Positions 52,059 to 60,647 of a stretch of DNA of 64,000 nucleotides are shown in pieces; the first letter of the stretch is position 1, and the number at the start of each line of letters is the position of its first letter. A program made the position numbers and the translations under genes. The notes under the pieces were generated by a model. That model was not told where the DNA came from, made no database searches, and worked only from the letters and a program-made list of their open reading frames with translations. The stretch comes from DTHT01 sp037444625 (GTDB lineage Bacteria > Acidobacteriota > Terriglobia > Bryobacterales > Bryobacteraceae): positions 1 through 64,000 of the forward strand of contig JBBIMA010000002.1 in the NCBI GenBank assembly GCA_037444625.1. Direction: 5' to 3'.

Positions 52059-52131
52059 GCAGGAGGGCCGGCCGGACCGCTCCCTGCGGGAGGCGGGCGG
52101 GCTGTTCTCGGAGAGCGGCGGGGCCGGAGAG

Positions 52132-52153
52132 CGGCCCGCGCGGGCCGTATAAT
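52132..52153 (+). promoter_or_regulatory. 16-base palindrome abutting a TATAAT box, upstream of the PduS-like gene
   Basis: CGGCCCGCGCGGGCCG (52132-52147) is a perfect palindrome directly followed by TATAAT (52148-52153), 12 bases before the ATG at 52166. The rest of the 107-base gap after the barrel gene is GC-rich with short stems and no gene. A repressor overlapping the -10 is possible, although GC palindromes are frequent at this base composition. Confidence 0.4.
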
Positions 52154-52165
52154 TGAGGTTTCCCC

Positions 52166-53476
52166 ATGCTGGCCGAGAAGCTGAAAGAATGCGGCGTAGT
52201 GGGGGCGGGAGGGGCCGGCTTCCCCACCTGCGTGAAGGCCCAGGCGCGGGTGGAATTCATGATCGCCAACGGGGCCGAGTGCGAGCCGCTGATCCACAAG
52301 GACGTCGAGCTGATGCAGGCCTTCCCGGGGGAGATTCTCTCCGGGCTGCTGCTGATGAGCCGGGCGGTGCAGGCGCGCCAGGTCAAGTTCGGGATCAAGG
52401 AAAAGAACGCGCCGGCCGTGGAGGCGATCCGCTCCCAGGCGAAGGCCGGCAGCGTCGAGCTGGTGCTGCTGGGGGACTTCTATCCTTCGGGGGACGAGTA
52501 CGAGCTGGTCTACCTGGCGACCGGGCGCCTGATCCCTCCGGGGGGCATTCCGCTCCAAGTGGGCTGCGTGGTCAACAACGTGGAGACGCTTTACAACGTG
52601 CATCGCGCGGCCCAGGGGCTGCCGGTGACCGAGAAATTCCTTTCGGTGAGCGGGGCGGTGCGCACGCCCAAGTCGTTCTGGGTTCCCGTAGGCACTCCCT
52701 TCCGGCAGGTGCTGGAGCTGGCGGGCGGCGCCACGGTGGAGGAATTCGCGCTGCTGGTCAGCGGGGTGATGATGGGGACCTTGACGTTCGACCTGGAGGA
52801 AGTGGTGACCAAGACCACGGCCGGGCTGATCGTGCTTCCCCGGCGGCATCCGCTGGTGGAGCGCAAGAGCCGGCCGGCGGAGGCGCAGAACCGGATCGGC
52901 AAGTCGGCCTGCGATCAGTGCAGTTACTGCACGGAACTGTGCCCGCGCTACCTGCTGGGCTACGAGGTGATGCCGCACAAGGTCATGCGCAGCCTGGGCT
53001 TCACGCTCACCGGCGCGCGCAACTGGAACCAGTGGGGCGCGCTGTGCTGCGCCTGCGGCCTGTGCACGCTCTACGCCTGCCCGGAGGACCTCTACCCGAA
53101 GGAGGCCTGCGACCAGGCCAAGCAGGATCTGAGCGAGGCGGGCATTCGTTTCGAGCAGCGCGCCCCGGTGCGGGTGCATCCCATGAAGCAGGCGCGGCGG
53201 GTGCCGCTCAGCCAGCTCCGGCGGCGGTTGAAGATCGAGGAGTACGAACGCCCCACGCCTTACGAAGCGCTGAGCTGGCAGCCCGAGCGCGTGCGCATCC
53301 TACTCAAGCAGCACGCCGGCCGGCCGGCGGAGCCGGCCGTGCGGGAGGGCGAGCGGGTGCCCAAAGGCGCCGTGCTGGGCCGGGTGGGGCCGCAGGATCT
53401 GGGGGCCGACGTGCACGCCAGCATCGCCGGCACCATCAGTCGGGTGACGGGAACTTACATCGAGATACGTGCGTAA
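52166..53476 (+). CDS. PduS-like RnfC-family flavo-iron-sulfur protein
   Basis: 436 residues. The RnfC nucleotide/FMN fold starts VVGAGGAGFPTCVKAQ, IANGAECEPLIHKD and continues with GGIPLQVGCVVNNVETLYN. Two cluster motifs follow, CDQCSYCTELCP (about residue 250) and CCACGLCTLYACPEDLYPKEACD (about 293, split). A biotinyl-like barrel (VPKGAVLGRVGPQDLGADVHA) lies at the end. In propanediol-utilizing microcompartments PduS reduces cobalamin and pairs with the shell protein PduT. The next gene here is a PduT homologue, 2 bases away. The B12 role is not supported by any neighbour, so general electron transfer across the shell is the safer reading. Confidence 0.9.
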   Translation: MLAEKLKECGVVGAGGAGFPTCVKAQARVEFMIANGAECEPLIHKDVELMQAFPGEILSGLLLMSRAVQARQVKFGIKEKNAPAVEAIRSQAKAGSVELVLLGDFYPSGDEYELVYLATGRLIPPGGIPLQVGCVVNNVETLYNVHRAAQGLPVTEKFLSVSGAVRTPKSFWVPVGTPFRQVLELAGGATVEEFALLVSGVMMGTLTFDLEEVVTKTTAGLIVLPRRHPLVERKSRPAEAQNRIGKSACDQCSYCTELCPRYLLGYEVMPHKVMRSLGFTLTGARNWNQWGALCCACGLCTLYACPEDLYPKEACDQAKQDLSEAGIRFEQRAPVRVHPMKQARRVPLSQLRRRLKIEEYERPTPYEALSWQPERVRILLKQHAGRPAEPAVREGERVPKGAVLGRVGPQDLGADVHASIAGTISRVTGTYIEIRA

Positions 53477-53478
53477 CC

Positions 53479-54030
53479 ATGGCTAGAAACTCCATCGGAG
53501 GGATTGAACTGTCGAGCGTCGCCGCCGGCTTCCAGGTCACGGACGCCATGCTCAAGGCGGCCGAGGTCGAGCTGTTGCTGGCGCGCTCGATCTGCTCGGG
53601 CAAGTACCTGACGCTGGTGCGGGGAGACGTGGCGGCGGTGGAGGCCAGCGTGCGGGCGGGAGCCCAGGCGGGGGAGTTTTCCGTCATAGACAGCTTCGTG
53701 ATTCCCAACCTGGACGAGCAAGTGTTCCCGGCCATCGCGGGCACCAATAAAGTGGAAGCGCTGGAGGCGCTGGGGGCGATCGAATCCTTTTCGGTGGCCT
53801 CGCTGATCGAGGCGGCCGATGCGGCCGTGAAGGCGGCCAACGTGAAGCTGATCGAGGTGCGCCTGGCGATGGCGCTGGGCGGCAAGGCCTTCGCCACCCT
53901 CACCGGGGAGGTGGCGGCGGTGGAGGCGGCGGTAAGCGCAGGGGCGGCGGTGGCGGCGCAGAAGGGGCTGTTAGTGAACCGGGTCGTCATCCCTTCGCCG
54001 CGCCCCGAACTGTTGAAGGAAATGATCTGA
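53479..54030 (+). CDS. PduT-like BMC-T shell protein with a cluster-binding cysteine
   Basis: 183 residues, two fused BMC domains: IGGIELSSVAAGFQVTDAML to about residue 90, and IESFSVASLIEAADAAVKAA to the end. The segment SICSGKYLTLVRGDVAAVE has Cys39 at the place of the PduT cysteine (ICPGK) that binds a 4Fe-4S cluster at the trimer centre. The terminal VNRVVIPSPRPELLKEMI also follows PduT closely. The protein would form pseudohexameric trimers in the shell. It is the only BMC-T gene in the window, 46 kb from the BMC-H/BMC-P genes. Confidence 0.93.
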   Translation: MARNSIGGIELSSVAAGFQVTDAMLKAAEVELLLARSICSGKYLTLVRGDVAAVEASVRAGAQAGEFSVIDSFVIPNLDEQVFPAIAGTNKVEALEALGAIESFSVASLIEAADAAVKAANVKLIEVRLAMALGGKAFATLTGEVAAVEAAVSAGAAVAAQKGLLVNRVVIPSPRPELLKEMI

Positions 54031-54039
54031 AGGAGGCGC

Positions 54040-55542
54040 ATGCGAACTCTCTGGCGAAGCTGGATCCTGGCCGCGGGCCTGGCGGCGGCTTGCGGCGGGC
54101 AGGAGGAATTTCGCGAGATCCAGGGGCGGGTGACCGAGTTCACCCTGAACAACGGCATGAAGTTCATCGTGCTGGAACGGCACAAGGCGCCTGTGGCCTC
54201 TTTTCTGACTTACGCCGACGTGGGCTCGGCCCAGGAGACCAAGGGCATCACGGGCCTGGCGCACCTGTTCGAGCACATGGCCTTCAAGGGGACCGACAAG
54301 ATCGGCACCAAGGACTACGCCAAGGAGCGTCCGGCCCTGGAGAAGGTCGAGCAGGCCTACGCTGCCTGGCAGCAGGAAAAGCGCAAAGGCGGCAAGGCCG
54401 ACCCCGAGAAGCTCAAGAAGCTGGAGGCGGCCTTCAAGCAGGCCCAGGAGGAGGCCGGCAAGTACGTGGCGGCCAACGAATTCGGGGAAATCATCGAGCG
54501 GGCCGGCGGGCGCCAGTTGAACGCCACCACGGGCTCGGACCGGACCAATTACTTCTTCAGCCTGCCGTCCAATGAATTGGAGCTGTGGTTCTGGCTGGAG
54601 TCGGAGCGCTTCCTGCATCCGGTCTTCCGCGAGTTTTACAAAGAGCGGGACGTCGTAATGGAGGAGCGGCGGCTGATGGAAAGCCAGCCGGTGGGGCGGC
54701 TGCTCGAGGAGTTTCTGGCGGCGGCCTATAAGGCCCACCCCTACGGGGAGCCGGTGGTCGGGCACATGAGCGACCTGGAGAACCTGACGCGGGCGGACGC
54801 CGAAGCCTTCTTCCGGAAGTATTACATCCCGAGCAACCTGATCGCGGCCGTGGTGGGCGACGTCAATCCCCAGCGAGTGAGGGAGCTGGCGGAGCGCTAT
54901 TTCGGCCGCATCCCGAGCGGGCCCAAGCCGGAGCCGCTGCGCACGCTCGAGCCGCCCCAGCAGGCCGAGCGCCGGGTGACGCTCTGGTTGCAGGCCCAGC
55001 GCACCGTGATGGTGGGCTACCACAAGCCGGACATCAACCATCCCGACGACGCGGTCTACAGCGCCATCGGCAGCCTGCTGAGCGAAGGGCGATCCTCCCG
55101 GCTGTATCGCGGCCTGGTGCGCGATCGCAAGGTGGCCACCCAGGTGGTGGGCGCGCCCGGCTTCCCCGGGCAGAAGTACCCGGGCCTGTTCATCTTCTTC
55201 GCCTTCACCGCGCCCGGCCGCACCAACCAGGAAGTCGAGAAAGCTATCGAGGAGGAGATCGAGCGGCTCGTCAAGGAGCCGGTCGGCAACGAAGAGCTGG
55301 AGGGCGTCAAGCGCCGGGCCCGCGCCGGCCTGCTCCGCCAGCTCGACGACAACATGAGCCTGGCCATGGAGCTCAGCAGCATGCAGGCCTTGACCGGGGA
55401 CTGGCGCAATCTGTTCCGGGAGCTGGACAAGATCAACGCCGTCACGCCGGCCGACATCCAGCGGGTGGCCAAGCAGACCTTCACCCGCGCCAACAAGACG
55501 GTGGGCCTGATCGAGCCGCTCGAGGCGGCCCAGGCACGCTAG
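54040..55542 (+). CDS. M16 family zinc peptidase, active-site subunit
   Basis: 500 residues; signal peptide at the N-terminus ending near AAACGG, possibly a lipoprotein cysteine. The inverted zinc motif HLFEH (about residues 75-79, in GLAHLFEHMAFKG) is intact, and the third ligand Glu is in VVMEERRLMES. Between them is an insertion of about 50 charged, helical residues (YAKERPALEKVEQAYAAWQQ onward) not found in minimal M16 proteins. The second half has NLIAAVVGDVNPQRVRELAE and the inactive-repeat SEGRSSRLYRGLV. It is followed by a catalytically dead partner. Confidence 0.92.
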   Translation: MRTLWRSWILAAGLAAACGGQEEFREIQGRVTEFTLNNGMKFIVLERHKAPVASFLTYADVGSAQETKGITGLAHLFEHMAFKGTDKIGTKDYAKERPALEKVEQAYAAWQQEKRKGGKADPEKLKKLEAAFKQAQEEAGKYVAANEFGEIIERAGGRQLNATTGSDRTNYFFSLPSNELELWFWLESERFLHPVFREFYKERDVVMEERRLMESQPVGRLLEEFLAAAYKAHPYGEPVVGHMSDLENLTRADAEAFFRKYYIPSNLIAAVVGDVNPQRVRELAERYFGRIPSGPKPEPLRTLEPPQQAERRVTLWLQAQRTVMVGYHKPDINHPDDAVYSAIGSLLSEGRSSRLYRGLVRDRKVATQVVGAPGFPGQKYPGLFIFFAFTAPGRTNQEVEKAIEEEIERLVKEPVGNEELEGVKRRARAGLLRQLDDNMSLAMELSSMQALTGDWRNLFRELDKINAVTPADIQRVAKQTFTRANKTVGLIEPLEAAQAR

Positions 55543-55556
55543 AAAGGGGGGCAGCC

Positions 55557-57695
55557 ATGCGCAGAAGAACTTTGCTGGGATTTGCGGTCCTGGGCGTGCT
55601 CTTGGCGGCGCCCGCCGCGAGCCAGATCCCGAAGACTTACAAGGAGCTGAAATACCCGCCGCTCAACAGAATCGAAGTGCCCGAGCCGGTGCGGTTTCAG
55701 TTGTCCAACGGCCTGGTGGTCTATCTGGTCGAGGACCACGAGCTGCCGCTGATCCGGGCCTCGGCTCTGATCCGCACCGGCTCGCGCTGGGAACCGGCCG
55801 CCAAGGCGGGGCTGGCCTCGATCGTGGGCACGGTCATGCGCACCGGGGGCTCGGAGCGCTTTCCGGGCGACCAGCTCGACGAGGAGCTGGACCGGCTGGG
55901 CGCCTCGGTGGAGACCTCGATCGGCGAGGATTCCGGGCGGGCCCAGGTCTCCGTGCTCAAGCAGGACATAGACCGCGGCCTGGAAATCCTGGCCGACATC
56001 CTGCGCCATCCGGCCTTCCCCCAGGATAAGATCGAGCTGGCCAAGATCCAGCAGCGCGACCGCATCGCGCGCCGCAACGACAACCCCAACGCCATCGCCT
56101 TCCGGGAATTCCGCCGGATCATTTACGGCCCCGACAGCCCCTACGCCCGGCAACCGGAATACGACACCATCAACTCGATCACGCGCCAGGACCTGGCGGC
56201 CTTCCACCGGGAGTTTTTCCAGCCCGAGAACGTGATCCTGGCGGCCTGGGGAGATTTCTCGGCGGCCGAGATGCGGGCCAAGATCGAGAAGGTCTTCGGA
56301 TCCTGGCCGCCGGGCGGGCGGCCGAAGCCCCCGGCGCCGGCGGTGGATCCGGCCGCGCGCAACCGGGCGGGCCTTTACCAGATCGTCAAGGATGATATCC
56401 CGAACGCCTGGGTGGTGATGGGCTTTCTGGCCGGACAGCGGAACGATCCGGACTTCTACGCGCTGGAGGTCATGAACAGCATCCTGGGCGGCGGCTTCTC
56501 CTCCCGCCTGTTCAACAAAGTGCGCAGCGAGCAGGGCCTGGCCTACACGGTCGGCTCGACGTGGAACGCCGGCTGGGACTATCCCGGGCTGTTCCTGGCC
56601 CTGGGCTCGACCAAGACCGAAAGCACGGTTCAGATCCTGGAAGCCATCCGGCGGGAGATCGCCGGGCTGGCCCAGGGCGGGGCCGGCGAGGAGGAGCTGG
56701 CCCGAGCCAAGGACGGCATCCTGAAAGGATTCGCTTTCGAGTTCGACTCGACCGGCAAGATCGTGCAGCGGCTGGTCAGTTACGAGTACTACGGCTACCC
56801 GCGCGACTATCTCCAGCGGTATCGGGATAACATCGAGAAAGTAACTCGCGAGGACGTGGCCCGCGTGGCCCGGCAGTATTTGAAGACCGACCAGCTCGCC
56901 ATTCTGGTCCTGGGCAAGGAGAAGGGCTTTGAACCGCCGCTCAGCGCCCTGGGCAAGGTGACCCGGCTGGACATCACGATTCCCCCGCCCAAGCAGGAGG
57001 CCCTGGCGGCGGCCACGCCCGAGGCGGCGGCCCGGGGCAAGGAGCTGCTGGCCCGGGTGCGCGAAGCCCTGGGCGGGACGGCCCGGCTGAGCGCGGTCCG
57101 AGAGTACACGGTGGCCTCCACGCTGAACCTCAGCACGCCGCAGGGCGAGTTCGCCCTGAAGATGGAGTCCACCGTGAACCTGGCGGGCCGGATGCTCAAC
57201 AAGATGACCACGCCCATGGGCGAGATGGTCCAGGGCTACGACGGGCAGACCGTGTGGATGAGGACGCCCCAGGGAGTGCGGGAGGCGCCCGCCTCGCAAA
57301 GAGCCGAAGCCGAGGGCTCGCTGTTCCGGGAGACCCTGCGGCTGCTGGCCGGCCTGGATTCGCCCGGCCTGACGGTGCAGGCCCTGGGCCCGGCGGAACT
57401 GGAGGGCCGCAAGGTGGAGGCGGTGGCGGTGCGCGACGAGGCGCGCAACTTACAAGTCAAACTCTACGTGGATCCGGCCACTTACTTGCCCGCAGGGAAG
57501 ACTTACACCGCGGCCCTGATGGGCGCGCCGGGCGAGATTCTGGAGATTTACTCGGACTGGAAGGAAGCCGGCGGCGTGAAGTGGCCTTACAAGACGGTGC
57601 TCAACCGGGACGGCAAGAAGCTCGGGGAGAACACGGTGTCGGAAATCAAGGTCAATCCCGGCTTGGAGGAGAGCGCCTACCGCAAGCCCCAGTAA
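55557..57695 (+). CDS. M16-like peptidase partner lacking the zinc motif, with LolA-like C-terminal domain
   Basis: 712 residues; signal peptide MRRRTLLGFAVLGVLLAAPAAS. Residues 30-470 follow the M16 fold, with ILGGGFSSRLFNKVRSEQGL and VILAAWGDFSAAEMRAKIEK. Where HxxEH is expected the sequence is AGLASIVGTVMRTGG, without His or Glu. The upstream gene supplies the active site, so a heterodimer like mitochondrial processing peptidase is likely. The last 210 residues (VREYTVASTLNLSTPQGEF, MGEMVQGYDGQTVWMRTP, YSDWKEAGGVKWPYKTV) resemble LolA/LppX lipid-binding barrels, an unusual fusion partner. Confidence 0.88.
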   Translation: MRRRTLLGFAVLGVLLAAPAASQIPKTYKELKYPPLNRIEVPEPVRFQLSNGLVVYLVEDHELPLIRASALIRTGSRWEPAAKAGLASIVGTVMRTGGSERFPGDQLDEELDRLGASVETSIGEDSGRAQVSVLKQDIDRGLEILADILRHPAFPQDKIELAKIQQRDRIARRNDNPNAIAFREFRRIIYGPDSPYARQPEYDTINSITRQDLAAFHREFFQPENVILAAWGDFSAAEMRAKIEKVFGSWPPGGRPKPPAPAVDPAARNRAGLYQIVKDDIPNAWVVMGFLAGQRNDPDFYALEVMNSILGGGFSSRLFNKVRSEQGLAYTVGSTWNAGWDYPGLFLALGSTKTESTVQILEAIRREIAGLAQGGAGEEELARAKDGILKGFAFEFDSTGKIVQRLVSYEYYGYPRDYLQRYRDNIEKVTREDVARVARQYLKTDQLAILVLGKEKGFEPPLSALGKVTRLDITIPPPKQEALAAATPEAAARGKELLARVREALGGTARLSAVREYTVASTLNLSTPQGEFALKMESTVNLAGRMLNKMTTPMGEMVQGYDGQTVWMRTPQGVREAPASQRAEAEGSLFRETLRLLAGLDSPGLTVQALGPAELEGRKVEAVAVRDEARNLQVKLYVDPATYLPAGKTYTAALMGAPGEILEIYSDWKEAGGVKWPYKTVLNRDGKKLGENTVSEIKVNPGLEESAYRKPQ

Positions 57696-57726
57696 CCCGC
57701 GAGGGAGTGTGAGGGGACCGGCCGTG

Positions 57727-58770
57727 ATGCCGATGCCCAGGTGGCTGCTGGAGGAAAAGGCTTTCTGGCGGGTGGCCGAACCGACCTTGACGTTCCTGGG
57801 GGCGCTGGCGGCCACCCTCCTGGTCCGGCATCTGCTGCTCGGTTGGGTTCGGCCGAGGGCGCAGGCGCGAACCTTCGCCCGGGCGGTGCTGGAGACGGTC
57901 CGGTTCCCCTCGCTTTTGTGGTGTCTGGCCGCGGCGGTGGCGCTTTCGCTGCACTTCGTCGAGCTGAGCGCAAGGCAGTTGCGCTGGGCCTCGGACGCGA
58001 TCGTCATTTTCCTGATCGTCAGCTTCAGCCTGGCCGCGGCCTCGATCGCCGCACGGACGATCGCGGCCTACGGCGAACGGCAGGGGATGCCCTTTGCGTT
58101 GGCGGGCCTGACGCGGACGCTCACCCGGGTGCTGGTGCTGGCCCTGGGGCTGATGACCCTGCTGGCCTACCTGAGAGTCTCGATCACGCCCATGCTGACG
58201 GCCCTGGGGGTGGGCGGCATCGCGGTGGCCCTGGCGCTGCAAGACACGCTGGCCAACTTTTTCGCCGGCCTGCACATCCTGGTCGAGCGGCCCATCTTCG
58301 TGGGCGATTTCATCCGCCTGGAGAGCGGTCAGGAAGGGGTGGTCACCGACATCGGCTGGCGCACCACACGCGTGCGCACCCTGAGCGGCAACATGGTGGT
58401 GGCGCCCAACACCAAGATCACCTCGGGCACGCTGGTCAACTACAGCCTGCCGGACGCCGGCGGCATGGTGGAGCTGCCGATCCTGGTGGGCCACGAGGCG
58501 GACCCGGACCAGGTAGTCCGGCTGGCGCAGCAGGAAGCCTCGGGGGTCGAAGGCGTCTCGCCTGCTTTCGCGCCTGTGGTGCTTTGTGATCCGGGTCTGC
58601 TGCCGACCCACCTCCAGTTCAAGCTGGTGCTTCGAGTGGAGGATCAAACGCAGAGGGGCCGGGTGCTCTCGGAGATCCGCCTGCGGCTGCTGCGCCGCTT
58701 TAGGCAGGAGGGGGTGCCCTTGCCCACCCCGGAGCCGGCCAGGTACTTCACGGACGCACCTCGGGGTTGA
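57727..58770 (+). CDS. Mechanosensitive channel of the MscS family
   Basis: 347 residues from the ATG at 57727; GTG codons at 57724 and 57709 are alternatives. Four or five membrane segments are followed by the pore helix and its exit (MLTALGVGGIAVALALQDTLANFFAG), then the beta domain HILVERPIFVGDFIRLESG, VVTDIGWRTTRVRTLSGNMV and PNTKITSGTLVNYS, and an alpha/beta end. It opens on membrane tension to release osmolytes. A GAGGGG ribosome binding site lies 10 bases before the ATG. Confidence 0.92.
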   Translation: MPMPRWLLEEKAFWRVAEPTLTFLGALAATLLVRHLLLGWVRPRAQARTFARAVLETVRFPSLLWCLAAAVALSLHFVELSARQLRWASDAIVIFLIVSFSLAAASIAARTIAAYGERQGMPFALAGLTRTLTRVLVLALGLMTLLAYLRVSITPMLTALGVGGIAVALALQDTLANFFAGLHILVERPIFVGDFIRLESGQEGVVTDIGWRTTRVRTLSGNMVVAPNTKITSGTLVNYSLPDAGGMVELPILVGHEADPDQVVRLAQQEASGVEGVSPAFAPVVLCDPGLLPTHLQFKLVLRVEDQTQRGRVLSEIRLRLLRRFRQEGVPLPTPEPARYFTDAPRG

Positions 58771-58783
58771 CGCCGGCGATCCC

Positions 58784-60106
58784 TCAGGTCTCCAGCCGCG
58801 CCAGGGCGCGATCCAAAGCGGTTAGAGTCTCACCGACCTCCTCCGGTCCGTGGACCGCCGAGACGTAGAAGCGGCCGTCCGGCAGCAGATATACGCCCTC
58901 CTCCAGCGCGTGCAGGAGAAAGGCGGCCAGCCGGCGGCCGTCGTCGGCCAGGGTGTCGCGGTAATCGCGCAGCTCGGGCTTCAGGGTGAAATGCAGGGCG
59001 AAGGCGGCGCCGAAACCGCACACGCAGAGCGGGACGCCGCGCCGGACCGCGATCCGGCGGATCCCCTCCATCAGCTCGAGGCCGGTCCGGTTGGCGCGCG
59101 CCAGCGCCGCACCCTCCTTGCGCTCCAGCTCGGTCAGGGTAGCCCGGGCGCAAGCCAGCGAGATGGGATTGCCGTTGAAGGTGCCGCCGAAGGCCGTCCC
59201 CCCGCCCGCGATCAGTTCCACGATGTCGGCCCGGCCGGCGACGGCGCTCAGGGGGGCGCCGCCGGCCAGCGCCTTGCCGAAGGTCGCCAGGTCGGGGCGC
59301 ACGCCGTAGTGAGCCTGCGCCCCGCCCAATCCCATGCGGAATCCGGTGATGATCTCATCGAAAATAAGCAGGGCTCCCCAGCGCTCGGTCAGGCGGCGCA
59401 GGCCCTCCAGGTAGCCGGGCGCGGGCAGCAGGCAGCCGCTATTGCAGAGCACCGGCTCGAGGATGACGGCCGCGATCTCGCTGCCGCGTTGCCGGAAGAG
59501 CTCTTCCAGCACGTCCAGCCGGTTCCAAGCAGCCACCAGCAGGTTTTCGCGCGCATTGGCCACCTGCCCGCGCGACTCCAATACGGCTTGGGGCGACTCG
59601 GCCGGGCCCATCTGATCGGCCGGCGGATGGTGGCTGACGAGCACCGAATCCATCCAGCCGTGGTAATGGCCTTCGAACTTGACGATGAGATTGCGCCCGG
59701 TGGCCGCCCGGGCCAGACGGAGGGCGAGCTGGACCGCTTCGCTGCCGCTTGAGGTGAAGGCCACCCGCTGCGCGCAGGGCACCAGCCGCTGGATCTGTTC
59801 GGCCACCAGGTACTCCAGTTCGTGCTGGGCGCCCAGGATATGGGGGCGTTCGGCGGCCTGCCGCAGCGCCTCGACCAGAGCCGGATGCCGGTGCCCCAGG
59901 ATCAGCGGGCCCCAGGCCAGCGCATAGTCAATGTAGCGGTTGCCGTCCACGTCCCTCAGGCGGCTGCCTGAGGCGTCGGCGAAATACAGCGGGACGGGAA
60001 ATCGGGCGCGGAAAGGGCTGGAGACCCCGCCCGCCAGGGAGCTACGGGCGCGCGCCAGCAGCGCGCGCGAGCCGCCCCAGCGATCGGGCCTGGCGGAAGG
60101 GCTCAT
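58784..60106 (-). CDS. Class III aminotransferase, glutamate-1-semialdehyde aminomutase-like
   Basis: 440 residues. The PLP fold carries FTSSGSEAVQLALRLARAAT, KFEGHYHGWMDSVLVS, LIFDEIITGFRMGLGGAQAHYG and the Schiff-base lysine in LATFGKALAGGAPLSAVAG. It resembles HemL but has substitutions through the gating loop and no other tetrapyrrole gene adjoins; the heme genes nearby act on heme O and A. It may be a true aminomutase or an aminotransferase for another substrate. The CBS-domain gene ends 9 bases upstream on the same strand. Confidence 0.85.
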   Translation of the reverse strand: MSPSARPDRWGGSRALLARARSSLAGGVSSPFRARFPVPLYFADASGSRLRDVDGNRYIDYALAWGPLILGHRHPALVEALRQAAERPHILGAQHELEYLVAEQIQRLVPCAQRVAFTSSGSEAVQLALRLARAATGRNLIVKFEGHYHGWMDSVLVSHHPPADQMGPAESPQAVLESRGQVANARENLLVAAWNRLDVLEELFRQRGSEIAAVILEPVLCNSGCLLPAPGYLEGLRRLTERWGALLIFDEIITGFRMGLGGAQAHYGVRPDLATFGKALAGGAPLSAVAGRADIVELIAGGGTAFGGTFNGNPISLACARATLTELERKEGAALARANRTGLELMEGIRRIAVRRGVPLCVCGFGAAFALHFTLKPELRDYRDTLADDGRRLAAFLLHALEEGVYLLPDGRFYVSAVHGPEEVGETLTALDRALARLET

Positions 60107-60115
60107 GCCTCCAGC

Positions 60116-60565
60116 TTACGCCGGGTACTTGCCGGTGATGTAGTTCCTCAACTGATGGATGGTCTCGGCCTGGACGGAGATGATGGCGTTGACCAGATCG
60201 CCGATCGAGATCATGCCCGCCAGGCGCTCGCCCTCCATCACCGGCAGGTGGCGCACGCGGTGGGCGGTCACGATGCGCATGCACTCGTCCACGGTATGAT
60301 CCGGTGTCACCGTGATCAGCGGGCTGGACATGATCTCCCGCACGCGCGTCTCCTTGGAGGAGCGGCCCATCAGGATGACCTTGCGGGCGTAATCGCGCTC
60401 GGAGACGATGCCCACCGGCCGGCCCTCCTCACAGATGAGCACCGCGCCGATGCGCTTTTCCGCCATCAGGGCGATGGCCTCGTAGACCGTGGCTTCGGGA
60501 GGCAGCCACCAGACCTGGGAGCCCTTAAGCTTCAGAATGCTGCCAATGGTTTCCGTCATGAGCAT
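60116..60565 (-). CDS. Tandem CBS-domain protein
   Basis: 149 residues: CBS domain 1 (SQVWWLPPEATVYEAIALMAEKRIGAVLI, split by domain) and domain 2 (VREIMSSPLITVTPDHTVDECMRIVTAHR, then HLPVMEGERLAGMISIGDLV). A short C-terminal helix ends in NYITGKYPA. Such stand-alone pairs bind adenine nucleotides and regulate partners. A start two codons later (ATG at 60559) is possible. It lies just upstream of the GSAM-like gene and may share its transcript. Confidence 0.93.
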   Translation of the reverse strand: MLMTETIGSILKLKGSQVWWLPPEATVYEAIALMAEKRIGAVLICEEGRPVGIVSERDYARKVILMGRSSKETRVREIMSSPLITVTPDHTVDECMRIVTAHRVRHLPVMEGERLAGMISIGDLVNAIISVQAETIHQLRNYITGKYPA

Positions 60566-60647
60566 CCCCGCCGCTGAGCGGGCGTCTTACATACTTTTCC
60601 AGAGCCGGCGGCGGCTGTCAAGTCCGAGGATGGCGGCCGCCCGCCGC

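Noticed and set aside
52153..54030. A single 625-residue protein ending in the BMC-T domains
   Set aside because: The upstream part of that frame is antisense-like and overlaps the PduS-like gene; the BMC-T protein starts at its own ATG at 53479.
58784..60106. Naming the class III aminotransferase hemL
   Set aside because: The fold and lysine fit, but no early tetrapyrrole genes adjoin and paralogues of this family act on other substrates.
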